A stretch of 64,000 nucleotides of DNA from Bacteroidales bacterium (GCA_015061245.1 SUWY01000007.1:30718-94717), one strand, 5' to 3'. Positions 51,602 through 61,362 are shown, numbered from the stretch's first letter. The notes: a model not told the origin generated them from the letters alone. A program made the numbers and translations.

Positions 51602-53860
51602 ATGAAAAAACAAAAACCTATGAAGAAATTATTGGGAGTTTTGATGGCATTGTTGGTGGTGCTATCATCTCAAGCACAGGACTATAAGGCTAAATATAAG
51701 GCCGTTGACGAGTTCGCAAGAAAGTATGGTGCAGGCTATTTTTATGGTAACATAAATTCGCGTGCAATTGCCAATTCAAACTCGTTTATTTACTCCGTAA
51801 ACACTCCGACAGGAACAGAGTTTTATGTTGTGAATGGTGAAACAGGAGAGAAAAAGAGCGCATTTGACAAAAATGCAATGGCAAAAGAGTTGTCTGCAAA
51901 GACAGGAAAAGAGGTAAAAGTTGGTTCTTGGCCTTTTAGAGATGTTACAGCTGAGAATGAAACAACTCTATCTTTTGTCGTTGGTGACAAACAATACACT
52001 TGGGATACCAAGAGTAATAAGATAACAGGTGAAAAGGCATTTGAGGGACGTCGTGGACCTGGTAATGCAGGTGGATATTGGGGTTCAGTTCGTCGTGGAA
52101 ACGAAAGAGCAGAGGGTATTCCTTCTCCTGATGGCAAGTATGTTGCTTTTGTTCGTGATAACAATGTTTGGGTTCGCGAGGTTGAGACTAAGAAGGAGAC
52201 TCAGATGAGTTTTGATGGAAATCCTGGCGAGTATTATCAGCCATGGGTACAGTGGTCTCCAGACTCGAAGAAGTTTGTTGCTAACCGTTTCTTCCCTGCT
52301 TGGACACGTCAGTTGACAATGGTTCAATCATCTCCAAGTGATCAGTTACAACCAAAGATTGAGACTTACGACTATAGAAAGCCGGGCGATGCTTTGGATA
52401 TCAGATATGTGGCTCTATTCACAATTGATGGTATGAAGAAGATTGAGGTTAAGTTTGATGAGCCTCAAATGCAGTACAGCATTGGCGGTGCTCGTTGGAG
52501 CAAGGATGGAAGTTACTTTACATTCAACTACAATAAGCGAGGACACCAACGCTATGTTGTATATAAAGTTGATGGAACAACCGGAGAGTGCAAGCCATTG
52601 GTAGATGAGAAGAGCAATACCTTTATATATTATAACATGGTGTATAGCCACTTCTTGAATGACAATGAGATGCTTTGGATCTCTGAGCGTGATGGATGGA
52701 AACACTTGTATCTATACGATGTTGAGAAGTGCGCTGTTAAGCGTCAGTTGACAAAGGGTGAGTTCGTTGTAAAAGATGTAATCTCGGTTGATAATGAGGC
52801 TCGTGTGGCATACTTGACTATAGTAGGAAAAGATGCTGGCGAGGATCCATATTTGGAGAAGGTATATAAGTTGAACATCGATAAGCGTGAGTTGATATGT
52901 TTGACTCCTGATAATGGAAATCACAAGGTTGTATTCAATCACGATAAGAGCTATTTGACAGACTTCTATTCAAGACCTGACTGTCCACCTGTATTTGCAA
53001 TTCGTTGCGGAAAGACAGGTAAGCTTATTGCAGAGTTGGAGAAAGCCGATGTATCTAAGGCATTGGAGATGGGATGGCAGATGCCTGAGAACTTCTGTGC
53101 TAAGGGTCGTGACGGAGTAACCGATATTTGGGGAACAATTGTTCGTCCTGCAAACTTCGATCCAAACAAGAAATACCCAATCATTGAGTATATTTATGCA
53201 GGACCACACGATAATCACGTTCCAAAGGACTTCTCAATTGCTCCATTCAACTACTCAAACTTGGTAGAGCTTGGATTTATTGTGGTTGCAATCGACGGAA
53301 TGGGAACATATAACCGTTCAAAGGCATTCCATGATGTATGTTGGAAGAATATTAAGGATGCAGGTTTCCCTGATAGAATTGCATGGATGAAGGCTGCTGC
53401 AGAGAAGTATCCATACATGGATATTGAGAGAGTTGGTATCTTCGGATGTTCAGCAGGAGGTCAGAATGCAATGGGTGCATTGTTGTTCCACCCTGAGTTC
53501 TATAAGGTAGGAGTTGCTGCTTGCGGATGCCACGATAACCGTATGGATAAGATGTGGTGGAATGAGCAGTGGATGGGTTATCCTATTGGACCTGAGTATG
53601 CTGAGAATTCAAATATGGAGAATGCTCATCTATTGCAGGGTAAGTTGATGTTGATTTTGGGAGAGTTGGATAACAACGTTGACCCGGCTACAACACTTCA
53701 GGTTGTAAATGAGTTGATTAAGGCAAAGAAGGAGTTTGAGTTCCTAATGTTGCCAAATGAGCGTCACACAATGGGAGGTACATACGGAGAGCGTAAGCGT
53801 CGCGACTTCTTTGTACGTCACCTATTGGGTCATGAGACTCCTGACTGGAATAATGATTAA
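51602..53860 (+). CDS. Secreted S9 family (DPP IV-like) serine peptidase
   Basis: Signal peptide; beta-propeller; nucleophile GIFGCSAGGQNAM, GELDNNVDP, NERHTMGG. Confidence 0.9.
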   Translation: MKKQKPMKKLLGVLMALLVVLSSQAQDYKAKYKAVDEFARKYGAGYFYGNINSRAIANSNSFIYSVNTPTGTEFYVVNGETGEKKSAFDKNAMAKELSAKTGKEVKVGSWPFRDVTAENETTLSFVVGDKQYTWDTKSNKITGEKAFEGRRGPGNAGGYWGSVRRGNERAEGIPSPDGKYVAFVRDNNVWVREVETKKETQMSFDGNPGEYYQPWVQWSPDSKKFVANRFFPAWTRQLTMVQSSPSDQLQPKIETYDYRKPGDALDIRYVALFTIDGMKKIEVKFDEPQMQYSIGGARWSKDGSYFTFNYNKRGHQRYVVYKVDGTTGECKPLVDEKSNTFIYYNMVYSHFLNDNEMLWISERDGWKHLYLYDVEKCAVKRQLTKGEFVVKDVISVDNEARVAYLTIVGKDAGEDPYLEKVYKLNIDKRELICLTPDNGNHKVVFNHDKSYLTDFYSRPDCPPVFAIRCGKTGKLIAELEKADVSKALEMGWQMPENFCAKGRDGVTDIWGTIVRPANFDPNKKYPIIEYIYAGPHDNHVPKDFSIAPFNYSNLVELGFIVVAIDGMGTYNRSKAFHDVCWKNIKDAGFPDRIAWMKAAAEKYPYMDIERVGIFGCSAGGQNAMGALLFHPEFYKVGVAACGCHDNRMDKMWWNEQWMGYPIGPEYAENSNMENAHLLQGKLMLILGELDNNVDPATTLQVVNELIKAKKEFEFLMLPNERHTMGGTYGERKRRDFFVRHLLGHETPDWNND

Positions 53861-53889
53861 ACAAGTAAAAACAACATAAACAGAACACT

Positions 53890-56562
53890 ATGAGAAAATT
53901 TTTAATGGCAGCCCTATCGCTCTTCTTTGCAGTGAGCGTTAGCGCACAGAGCGGATATCCATATTCGCCCGTACCATTCACTTCAGTAAAGGTTCATGAC
54001 AATTTCTGGACACAGAGATTGGAGGCGAGCCGTAACGTAACAATTCCTTTGGCTTTCAGCAAGTGCGAAGAGACAGGACGTTACAAAAACTTCGACAATG
54101 CTGCAAGATATTTGCAGACTGGCGATACAGCTACAGTTGGAGGATTGTCATTCGACGATACCGACGTTTATAAGACAATCGAGGGTGCAAGTTATTTGTT
54201 GCAAACCTACGATGATCCAAAATTGAAAAAGTACATTGATAGTGTATTGGTAATTGTTGCATCTGCGCAGGAGCCTGATGGTTACTTGAACACTGCAAGA
54301 ACTCAGAATCCTCAACATCCTCACTACTGGATGGGTGAGAAACGTTGGATTTTTGACGAGGATTTGAGCCATGAGTTGTATAACTTGGGTCACATGGTAG
54401 AGGGAGCTGTTGCTCACTATACAGCTACCGGAAAGCGTAACTTCTTGGATATTGCTATTCGCTATGCAGATTGTGTATGCCGCGAGATTGGTGATGGCGA
54501 GGGTAAGGTTACTGTAGTTCCAGGACACCAGATTGCAGAGATGGCATTGTCAAAATTGTACGTTTGCACAGGAGACAAGAAGTATTTGGATATGGCTAAA
54601 TTCTTCGTTGACCACCGTGGAGAGAAGAGACTTGACAATGAGTACAGCAGATATTCAACTTTGAAACTTCAGCAGAAGTGGGAGAACGATTTCGGTTTGA
54701 TGTCAATGCCTGACAATGTTTGGGAGTATATCAACGAGGATGGTTCTTGGAATATGGCTAAGGTTGAGCCACAGAAGAAAGAGGCTGAGGAGAGAATGGC
54801 TGAGATGATGAAGAACATGCCGGAGAATGGCAACCGTCCTCGCCGTATGAATTTCAACCGTAAGCGTTACTCAGATGAGCAGATCAGCTCTTCATTGGAG
54901 TATTGCCAATCTCATGAGATGATCGTAGATCAGAAAGAGGCTGTAGGTCACGCTGTTCGTGCAGGATATATGTACACTGGTATTGCTGACGTTGCTGCTT
55001 TGACAGGTGATAAGAAGTATATCGATGCTATTGATACTATCTGGGAGAATGTAGTTGGTAAGAAGATGTATATCACCGGAGGTATTGGATCTACCAATAG
55101 TGGTGAGGCATTCGGAAAGAACTATCAGTTGCCAAATATGACTGCATATTGCGAGACTTGTGCAGCTATCTCTAACGTATATTGGAACTTCCGTCTATTC
55201 TTGTTGCACGGAGAGTCTAAGTATATTGATGTATTGGAGCGTACACTTTACAATGGATTGCTTTCTGGAATTTCATTGGATGGTGGCGGATTCTTCTATC
55301 CAAACCCATTGGAGTCTATGGGACAGCACGAGCGTAGAGCTTGGTTCGGTTGCGCATGTTGCCCATCAAACGTATGTCGTTTCATCCCATCATTGCCAGG
55401 TTATATCTATGCATCACACGGAAACGATGTGTATGTTAACTTGTTCGTAGGTGGCGATGCTACTATTAAATTGGCTAACCGCACAGTTAAGTTGACTCAG
55501 ACAACTAACTATCCATGGAATGGCGATATTGATATTGCTGTTAATACATCTGGTAAGTATGGAATTAAGGTTCGTATCCCAGGTTGGGTTCAAAACGAGG
55601 TTGTTCCAAGTGACCTTTATAAGTATTCAGACAAGAAGCGTCCATCTTACTCTGTAGCAGTTAATGGTCAGGTTCTTGATGCTGAGTTGGAGAATGGTTA
55701 CATGTCAATTCAGAGAAGCTGGAAGAAGGGTGATAAGATTACAGTTCACTTCGATATGACTCCAAGACTTGTTCGTGCTCACGAGAGTGTTGAGGCTGAT
55801 AAGGGTAGAGTTGCAATTGAGAATGGTCCTGTTGTATATTGTGCTGAGTGGCCGGACAACCCAGGATTCTCTGTAAGAAACGTTCTTTTGAACCAGAAGC
55901 CAAAATTCCAGGTAGAGTATAGCGATGCTCATATTCAGGCAGGTGGAAATGATTATGGTATGAATATCATTAAGACTACCGGTCAGACAATCGCTTATGA
56001 TAAGGATGGTAATTTGCAGACTGAGGTTAAGGAGTTGACTTTGATTCCTTACTATGCATGGGCACACCGCGGACGTGGAGAGATGTTGGTATGGTTCCCA
56101 CAAGATTTGAGTGCTGTAACAGCTACTCCAGCTCCAACCATTGCATCTACATCTAAGATTACCGGTTCTGTAAAGAATGCTCTTTCTGCTGTAAATGACG
56201 GACGTGTTCCACGCGGACAGCGAGACGGAGGTACCTCATATTGCCGCTGGAGTGACGGTGAGGGCGGTGGAACCGAGTGGATTGCTTACGAGTTTGAGCA
56301 GCCTGAGGAGGTTTCTAGCTGTACTTTGTACTGGCACGATGACCAGCCATGGGGACAGTGCGCTACACCTAAGGCTTGGAGAGTTTACTACAAGAATGAT
56401 AAGGGTGAGTGGGTAGCAGTTCAGAACCCATCAGAGTATCCTGTAGAGATGCGTGTAGCATGTACAGTTTACTTCAAATCTGTTAAAACTTCTGCATTGA
56501 AGTTGGAAATTGACCAGCAAGATGGTAAATTTGCAGGAATTTATGAGTGGACAGTTGAGTAA
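53890..56562 (+). CDS. GH127/GH146-type (DUF1680) beta-L-arabinofuranosidase, copy A
   Basis: Signal peptide; AYCETCAAI and WFGCACCPSN metal/nucleophile Cys motifs; C-terminal F5/8-like domain. Confidence 0.9.
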   Translation: MRKFLMAALSLFFAVSVSAQSGYPYSPVPFTSVKVHDNFWTQRLEASRNVTIPLAFSKCEETGRYKNFDNAARYLQTGDTATVGGLSFDDTDVYKTIEGASYLLQTYDDPKLKKYIDSVLVIVASAQEPDGYLNTARTQNPQHPHYWMGEKRWIFDEDLSHELYNLGHMVEGAVAHYTATGKRNFLDIAIRYADCVCREIGDGEGKVTVVPGHQIAEMALSKLYVCTGDKKYLDMAKFFVDHRGEKRLDNEYSRYSTLKLQQKWENDFGLMSMPDNVWEYINEDGSWNMAKVEPQKKEAEERMAEMMKNMPENGNRPRRMNFNRKRYSDEQISSSLEYCQSHEMIVDQKEAVGHAVRAGYMYTGIADVAALTGDKKYIDAIDTIWENVVGKKMYITGGIGSTNSGEAFGKNYQLPNMTAYCETCAAISNVYWNFRLFLLHGESKYIDVLERTLYNGLLSGISLDGGGFFYPNPLESMGQHERRAWFGCACCPSNVCRFIPSLPGYIYASHGNDVYVNLFVGGDATIKLANRTVKLTQTTNYPWNGDIDIAVNTSGKYGIKVRIPGWVQNEVVPSDLYKYSDKKRPSYSVAVNGQVLDAELENGYMSIQRSWKKGDKITVHFDMTPRLVRAHESVEADKGRVAIENGPVVYCAEWPDNPGFSVRNVLLNQKPKFQVEYSDAHIQAGGNDYGMNIIKTTGQTIAYDKDGNLQTEVKELTLIPYYAWAHRGRGEMLVWFPQDLSAVTATPAPTIASTSKITGSVKNALSAVNDGRVPRGQRDGGTSYCRWSDGEGGGTEWIAYEFEQPEEVSSCTLYWHDDQPWGQCATPKAWRVYYKNDKGEWVAVQNPSEYPVEMRVACTVYFKSVKTSALKLEIDQQDGKFAGIYEWTVE

Positions 56563-56603
56563 TAATTAAATAACAACTATAAACAAATTAACAGAACAAG
56601 AGT

Positions 56604-59030
56604 ATGAAGAAAATTTTGATGAGTGCAGCCATTTTGGCTATGACTGCAGTTGCTGCAGTTGCTCAGACCGGTTATCCTTACTCTCCAGTTCCTTTTACAT
56701 CGGTTAAGGTAACCGATACATTCTGGGGACAGAGATTGCAGGCTAGCCGCGATGTGACAATTCCATTGGCTTTCAGCAAGTGCGAGGAGACAGATCGTTA
56801 CAAAAACTTTGACGATGCTGCTAAGCAATTGCGTACAGGTGTAGTGACTCCAATTAAGGAGGGAACTTTGTCATTCGATGACACCGACGTTTATAAGACA
56901 ATCGAGGGTGCAAGTTATTTGTTGCAGACCTACGATGATCCAAAATTGAAAGCATATATCGATAGCGTATTGGTTATCGTTGCTGCTGCTCAGGAGCCTG
57001 ATGGTTATTTGAACACATTCAGAACAATGAACCCTGAGCATCCTCACAACTGGATGGGACCAAAGCGTTGGTCAAAGGTTGAGGATTTGAGCCATGAGTT
57101 GTATAACTTGGGTCACATGGTAGAGGGAGCTGTTGCTCACTATACAGCTACAGGAAAGCGCAACTTCTTGGATATCGCTATCCGTTACGCAGACTGCGTA
57201 TGCCGTGAGATTGGTGACGGTGAGGGTCAAGAGGCTCACGTCCCAGGACACCAGATTGCAGAGATGGCTTTGGCTAAGTTGTATGTATTGACCAAAGATC
57301 AGAAGTATCTTGACATGGCTAAATACTTCTTGGATAAGAGAGGTTATGTTGGTCCACGTCGTAACAGAAGCGAGTATAGCCAGTCTCACAAGCCAATCTT
57401 GGAGCAGGACGAGGCTGTAGGACACGCAGTACGTGCTACATATATGTACACTGGTATTGCTGATGTTGCTGCTTTGACAGGTGACAAGGAGTACTTCGAG
57501 GCTATCGATGGTATATGGGATAACGTAGTTGGTAAGAAGATGTATGTAACCGGTGGTGTAGGTTCTACAGGTAGCGGTGAGGCATTCGGTAAGAACTATG
57601 AGTTGCCAAATATGTCTGCTTATTGTGAGACTTGTGCTGCTATCGCTATGGTTTACTGGAACCAGCGTATGTTCTTGTTGCACGGAGAGTCTAAGTATAT
57701 CGATGTATTGGAGCGTTCATTGTACAATGGAGTTCTTTCAGGAATCTCTTTGGACGGAGGTGGATTCTTCTATCCAAACCCATTGGAGTCAATTGGACAG
57801 CACCAGCGTCAGGCTTGGTTCGGTTGTGCATGTTGCCCATCTAACGCATGTCGTTTCATCCCATCAGTACCTGGTTATGCATACGCTGTAAAGGATAACA
57901 ACTTGTATGTAAACTTGTACATGGCTAACGATGCTAAGATTAAGGTTGGCAAGAAGACAATCAGCCTTTCTCAGAAGACAAACTATCCATGGAGCGGTGA
58001 TATTGATGTAACTGTTAACACAGCTGCTACATTCAACATGAAGCTTCGTATCCCAGGTTGGGCTCAGAATCAGGTTGTTCCTAGCGACTTGTACTTCTTT
58101 GCTGATGGAAAGAAGACCGGTTATAAGGTATATGTAAACGGCCAGGAGGTTGAGGCAGAGCTTGATCATGGTTATGTAAACGTTAACCGTAAGTGGAAGA
58201 AGGGCGATAAGGTAACCGTAAGCCTTGAGATGACTCCACGTGTAATCCGTGCTAACAGCAAGGTAATCGAGGATAACGGTAAGGTTGCTATCAGCAATGG
58301 TCCTATCGTATATTGCGCAGAGTGGCCGGATAACAACTTTGCATTCAGAAATACTATCTTCAACCAGAAGCCAGAGTTCAATGTAGAGTATAAGGATGCT
58401 CACATTAAGGCTGGTGGTAATGAGTATGGAATGAACCTTATCACAACAGATATCCAGACAGTTGGATTCGACGATAAGGGTCAGTTGAAGACTGAGACTC
58501 ATAAGTTGACATTGCAACCATACTATGCATGGGCACACCGCGGAAATGGTGAGATGTGCGTATGGTTCGCTCAGGATTTGACAGCTACAACTGCAGTTCC
58601 TCCTGTATCAAAGACAACCGGTGCTAAGATTGGTGGAACAATCCGTTCAGGAAGAAGTGCTTTGAACGATAGATTGAAACCAAAGGGTGATGAGGATAGA
58701 ACTCCTCCATATTGCCACTGGTGGCCAAAACAGGGCGGTACTGAGTGGATGTCTTATACATTCGCAGAGCCTGTAACTGTATCTTCATGTACTTTGTACT
58801 GGTTTGAGGATCAGCCTTGGGGTGGTTGCGGTTTGCCAGAGTCTTGGAAGATTTACTACAAGAACGACGCCGGAGAGTGGGTTCCTGTAAAGAATACTTC
58901 TGATTACAAGGTAACAGCACGTATCGGAGACCGTGTAGAGTTCGAGACTGTTACAACCAAAGAGTTGAAGCTTGAGGTTAACCAGCCTGGAAGACTTTCT
59001 TGCGGAATCTACGAGTGGGAGGTTGAGTAA
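56604..59030 (+). CDS. GH127/GH146-type (DUF1680) beta-L-arabinofuranosidase, copy B
   Basis: Paralogue of copy A; AYCETCAAI, WFGCACCPSN retained. Confidence 0.9.
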   Translation: MKKILMSAAILAMTAVAAVAQTGYPYSPVPFTSVKVTDTFWGQRLQASRDVTIPLAFSKCEETDRYKNFDDAAKQLRTGVVTPIKEGTLSFDDTDVYKTIEGASYLLQTYDDPKLKAYIDSVLVIVAAAQEPDGYLNTFRTMNPEHPHNWMGPKRWSKVEDLSHELYNLGHMVEGAVAHYTATGKRNFLDIAIRYADCVCREIGDGEGQEAHVPGHQIAEMALAKLYVLTKDQKYLDMAKYFLDKRGYVGPRRNRSEYSQSHKPILEQDEAVGHAVRATYMYTGIADVAALTGDKEYFEAIDGIWDNVVGKKMYVTGGVGSTGSGEAFGKNYELPNMSAYCETCAAIAMVYWNQRMFLLHGESKYIDVLERSLYNGVLSGISLDGGGFFYPNPLESIGQHQRQAWFGCACCPSNACRFIPSVPGYAYAVKDNNLYVNLYMANDAKIKVGKKTISLSQKTNYPWSGDIDVTVNTAATFNMKLRIPGWAQNQVVPSDLYFFADGKKTGYKVYVNGQEVEAELDHGYVNVNRKWKKGDKVTVSLEMTPRVIRANSKVIEDNGKVAISNGPIVYCAEWPDNNFAFRNTIFNQKPEFNVEYKDAHIKAGGNEYGMNLITTDIQTVGFDDKGQLKTETHKLTLQPYYAWAHRGNGEMCVWFAQDLTATTAVPPVSKTTGAKIGGTIRSGRSALNDRLKPKGDEDRTPPYCHWWPKQGGTEWMSYTFAEPVTVSSCTLYWFEDQPWGGCGLPESWKIYYKNDAGEWVPVKNTSDYKVTARIGDRVEFETVTTKELKLEVNQPGRLSCGIYEWEVE

Positions 59031-59054
59031 TATATTTACTTTACTAAACATACT

Positions 59055-59088
59055 AAAAAACTCTTGAGCTACGGCTCAAGAGTTTTTT
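59055..59088. terminator. Bidirectional terminator
   Basis: AAAAAACTCTTGAGC-TACG-GCTCAAGAGTTTTTT. Confidence 0.92.
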
Positions 59089-59090
59089 AT

Positions 59091-59139
59091 TTAATTCCTA
59101 ATTCCTAATTTCTAATTCCTAATTTCTAATTCCTAATTT
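59091..59139 (-). repeat. ATTAGGA/ATTAGAA heptamer array, sense to the M24 peptidase gene
   Basis: Plus strand TTCCTAA/TTTCTAA units; minus-strand CDS ends ATT AGG AAT TAG inside the array. Confidence 0.9.
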
Positions 59140-60934
59140 GAATAGGAGTGTACTCGATAGGTGAGGTTTTCTCTTTGTGCCACTCAGCCTCTTCCGGTGT
59201 AAGGTATGGGGTGATTTCGTCGTAGCATTTTTTGTGGTATGCGTTAAGCCAATCGATTTCATCGGCAGTAAGCATCTCAGGAATGATACAACTCTTCTCA
59301 ATATAACAAAGAGTAATTGGCTCCTGGCAATACCACTCACCAAACTCGTTTGTACCCAAATCCAAACATACATTTAAATTCTCGTGGCGAACTCCCCACT
59401 CTCCTTGACGGTAAATTCCAGGCTCATCGCTGGTAATCATACCAGGCATCATTGGGTGCTCGGCAGGATCTCCAAATAGACGAATATCTTGCGGACCCTC
59501 GTGTACAGTTAGGAACTGACCAACTCCGTGTCCTGTTCCGTGTCCGTAGTTACGCTGGTATTTCCACATGTGCATGCGTGCCAAAATATCAAGGTTCTTT
59601 CCGTTTGTTCCCTTTGTGAAGACAATTCTGCCAAGCTCAATCATGCCTTTTAGAACCAAGGTGAAATCCTCTTTCTGAAGTTGTGAAACAGGACCAAGTG
59701 GAACTGTACGGGTAATGTCGGTTGTTCCATGTAGGTATTGACCTCCTGTATCCATTAATAAAAGTCCCTCCGGTTTAAGCATGCTGTAGTTCTCCTCGGT
59801 AGCAAAGTAGTGAGGAAGTGCTGCATTTTCTCCGTAAGCACAAATGTAACGGAAACCATCGCCCATACTTTCCGGTTGTGCCTTTCTGAAATCGCCCAAA
59901 ACCTTCTCAATATCCAACTCCGATAGTTGGCTGACATCCTGCTTAGATAGCCAGTAGTAGAATTTTGTTAATGCAACTCCATCTTTACGGCAGGCATCCT
60001 TAAAGCCTTGTATCTCGGTTGGGTTTTTGATTCCTTTCCAAAGAATTAGTGGTGATTTGCACTCTACGGTTTTAAAACGACTGCTTACCTTTTCGTAAAT
60101 TCCATAGTTTAGAGTTCCGGCATCAATCATAAAGATGTTGCTTTCATCAATCTCGTCAAGGGCAATTGTAACCTGATGATAACCTTTAACGCTGATATTA
60201 TCTTTTGCCAACAATTCAGCAACTTCGGCAGGAACTTTTCCAGGTTTAACAAATATTGAGGCCTCGTCCATTCCAACAATTGCGTATGAAATGAAGACAG
60301 GAGTGAAGTTAATGTCACCGCCGCGTAGATTGAATAGCCATGCAATCTCGTCAAGACTGCTTAGTAGGGTGTAGGTTGCGCCTTTCTCTTGCATATAGCC
60401 ACGTAGGCGCTCAAGCTTCTCTGCAGCAGAGCTTCCTGTGTATTTTACATCGAGACTCATGATTGGAGCCGATGGCATTTCAGGGCGGTCAAGCCATAAT
60501 TCGCCAAGCAAGTCTACAGTATTTACAACCTTTACTCCCTTTGGCTCAAGCAGTGATTTTAGTTTTCTGATGATCGATGTTGGCATGCAGTAGCCGTCGA
60601 AGGCAAGTTTTTGTCCCTCTTGCATAGTCTCGGCAAGCCACTCAGGGTAATCCACTGCATCGGGTACGCGCAGTTTGTGAAGTTTGTACTCGGTGTTTCC
60701 AAGCTCGCGCTCGTACTGTACAAAGTAGCGGGTGTCGGTCCAGAATCCGGCGTGATCCTGGGTTATTACAATTGTTCCGAATGAACCGGTAAAGCCTGAT
60801 ATCCACTGTCTTTGCTTCCAGGTCTCCGGTAGATACTCGTCATCGTGAGGATCTGTTCCGGAAACAATGTAGGCATCGATTCCCTCGCGTGTCATAATCT
60901 TGCGAAGGGCCGCCAATCTCTCTTCAATAGTCAT
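59126..60934 (-). CDS. M24 family Xaa-Pro aminopeptidase (APP1-like, about 600 aa)
   Basis: LLMDTGGQYLHGTTDITRTVPLG; GHGTGHGVGQFLTVHEGPQ; MITSDEPGIYR; start at MTIEERLAALRK. Confidence 0.93.
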   Translation of the reverse strand: MTIEERLAALRKIMTREGIDAYIVSGTDPHDDEYLPETWKQRQWISGFTGSFGTIVITQDHAGFWTDTRYFVQYERELGNTEYKLHKLRVPDAVDYPEWLAETMQEGQKLAFDGYCMPTSIIRKLKSLLEPKGVKVVNTVDLLGELWLDRPEMPSAPIMSLDVKYTGSSAAEKLERLRGYMQEKGATYTLLSSLDEIAWLFNLRGGDINFTPVFISYAIVGMDEASIFVKPGKVPAEVAELLAKDNISVKGYHQVTIALDEIDESNIFMIDAGTLNYGIYEKVSSRFKTVECKSPLILWKGIKNPTEIQGFKDACRKDGVALTKFYYWLSKQDVSQLSELDIEKVLGDFRKAQPESMGDGFRYICAYGENAALPHYFATEENYSMLKPEGLLLMDTGGQYLHGTTDITRTVPLGPVSQLQKEDFTLVLKGMIELGRIVFTKGTNGKNLDILARMHMWKYQRNYGHGTGHGVGQFLTVHEGPQDIRLFGDPAEHPMMPGMITSDEPGIYRQGEWGVRHENLNVCLDLGTNEFGEWYCQEPITLCYIEKSCIIPEMLTADEIDWLNAYHKKCYDEITPYLTPEEAEWHKEKTSPIEYTPIQIRN

Positions 60935-61153
60935 AATTGTATTTTTTTGTTTGTTATTCTCAATTTGCATCTGCAAGTTATAATTTTTTCTGCTAATAGG
61001 AATCTTTTTTGTGGTGATTTTTCATTTAATATTTATGTATTTGTTTTATTACTTGTCTATTAAAAAAATAGAGTTTATTACATAAATCTTTGCATATATA
61101 TCGCTATATTTGTAGCGTTGTGCTTTAAATGTTGAATTTAAAATAATTAGGAT

Positions 61154-61237
61154 ATGCAAAAGATGATACTAAGAATTACTATGATACTGCTTATAGCCTT
61201 ATCATGTTCGGATAATACAGAAATTGCCCTATGCTGA
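61154..61237 (+). pseudogene. 27-aa lipoprotein signal-peptide fragment, possible remnant
   Basis: MQKMILRITMILLIALSCSDNTEIALC*: lipobox then early stop. Confidence 0.35.
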
Positions 61238-61308
61238 GATTGCCTTGTCACTAGTTTTCCATTTGCGGATTGTTAAAAATAGTTAAAATTAAAAAAACTC
61301 CACAAACG

Positions 61309-61340
61309 TTTGCATTAACACTTTTCTTGTTTTATATTTG
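61309..61340 (+). promoter_or_regulatory. Bacteroidota-type promoter for the S74-domain gene
   Basis: TTTG (61309-61312) N20 TATATTTG (61333-61340), 22 nt before ATG. Confidence 0.7.
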
Positions 61341-61362
61341 TAGAAACTAAAATCTTAGAGCC

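Noticed and set aside
57072-58538. Antisense ORFs of 203 and 224 aa opposite GH127 copy B
   Set aside because: Overlap a strongly supported CDS; no recognisable motif or promoter
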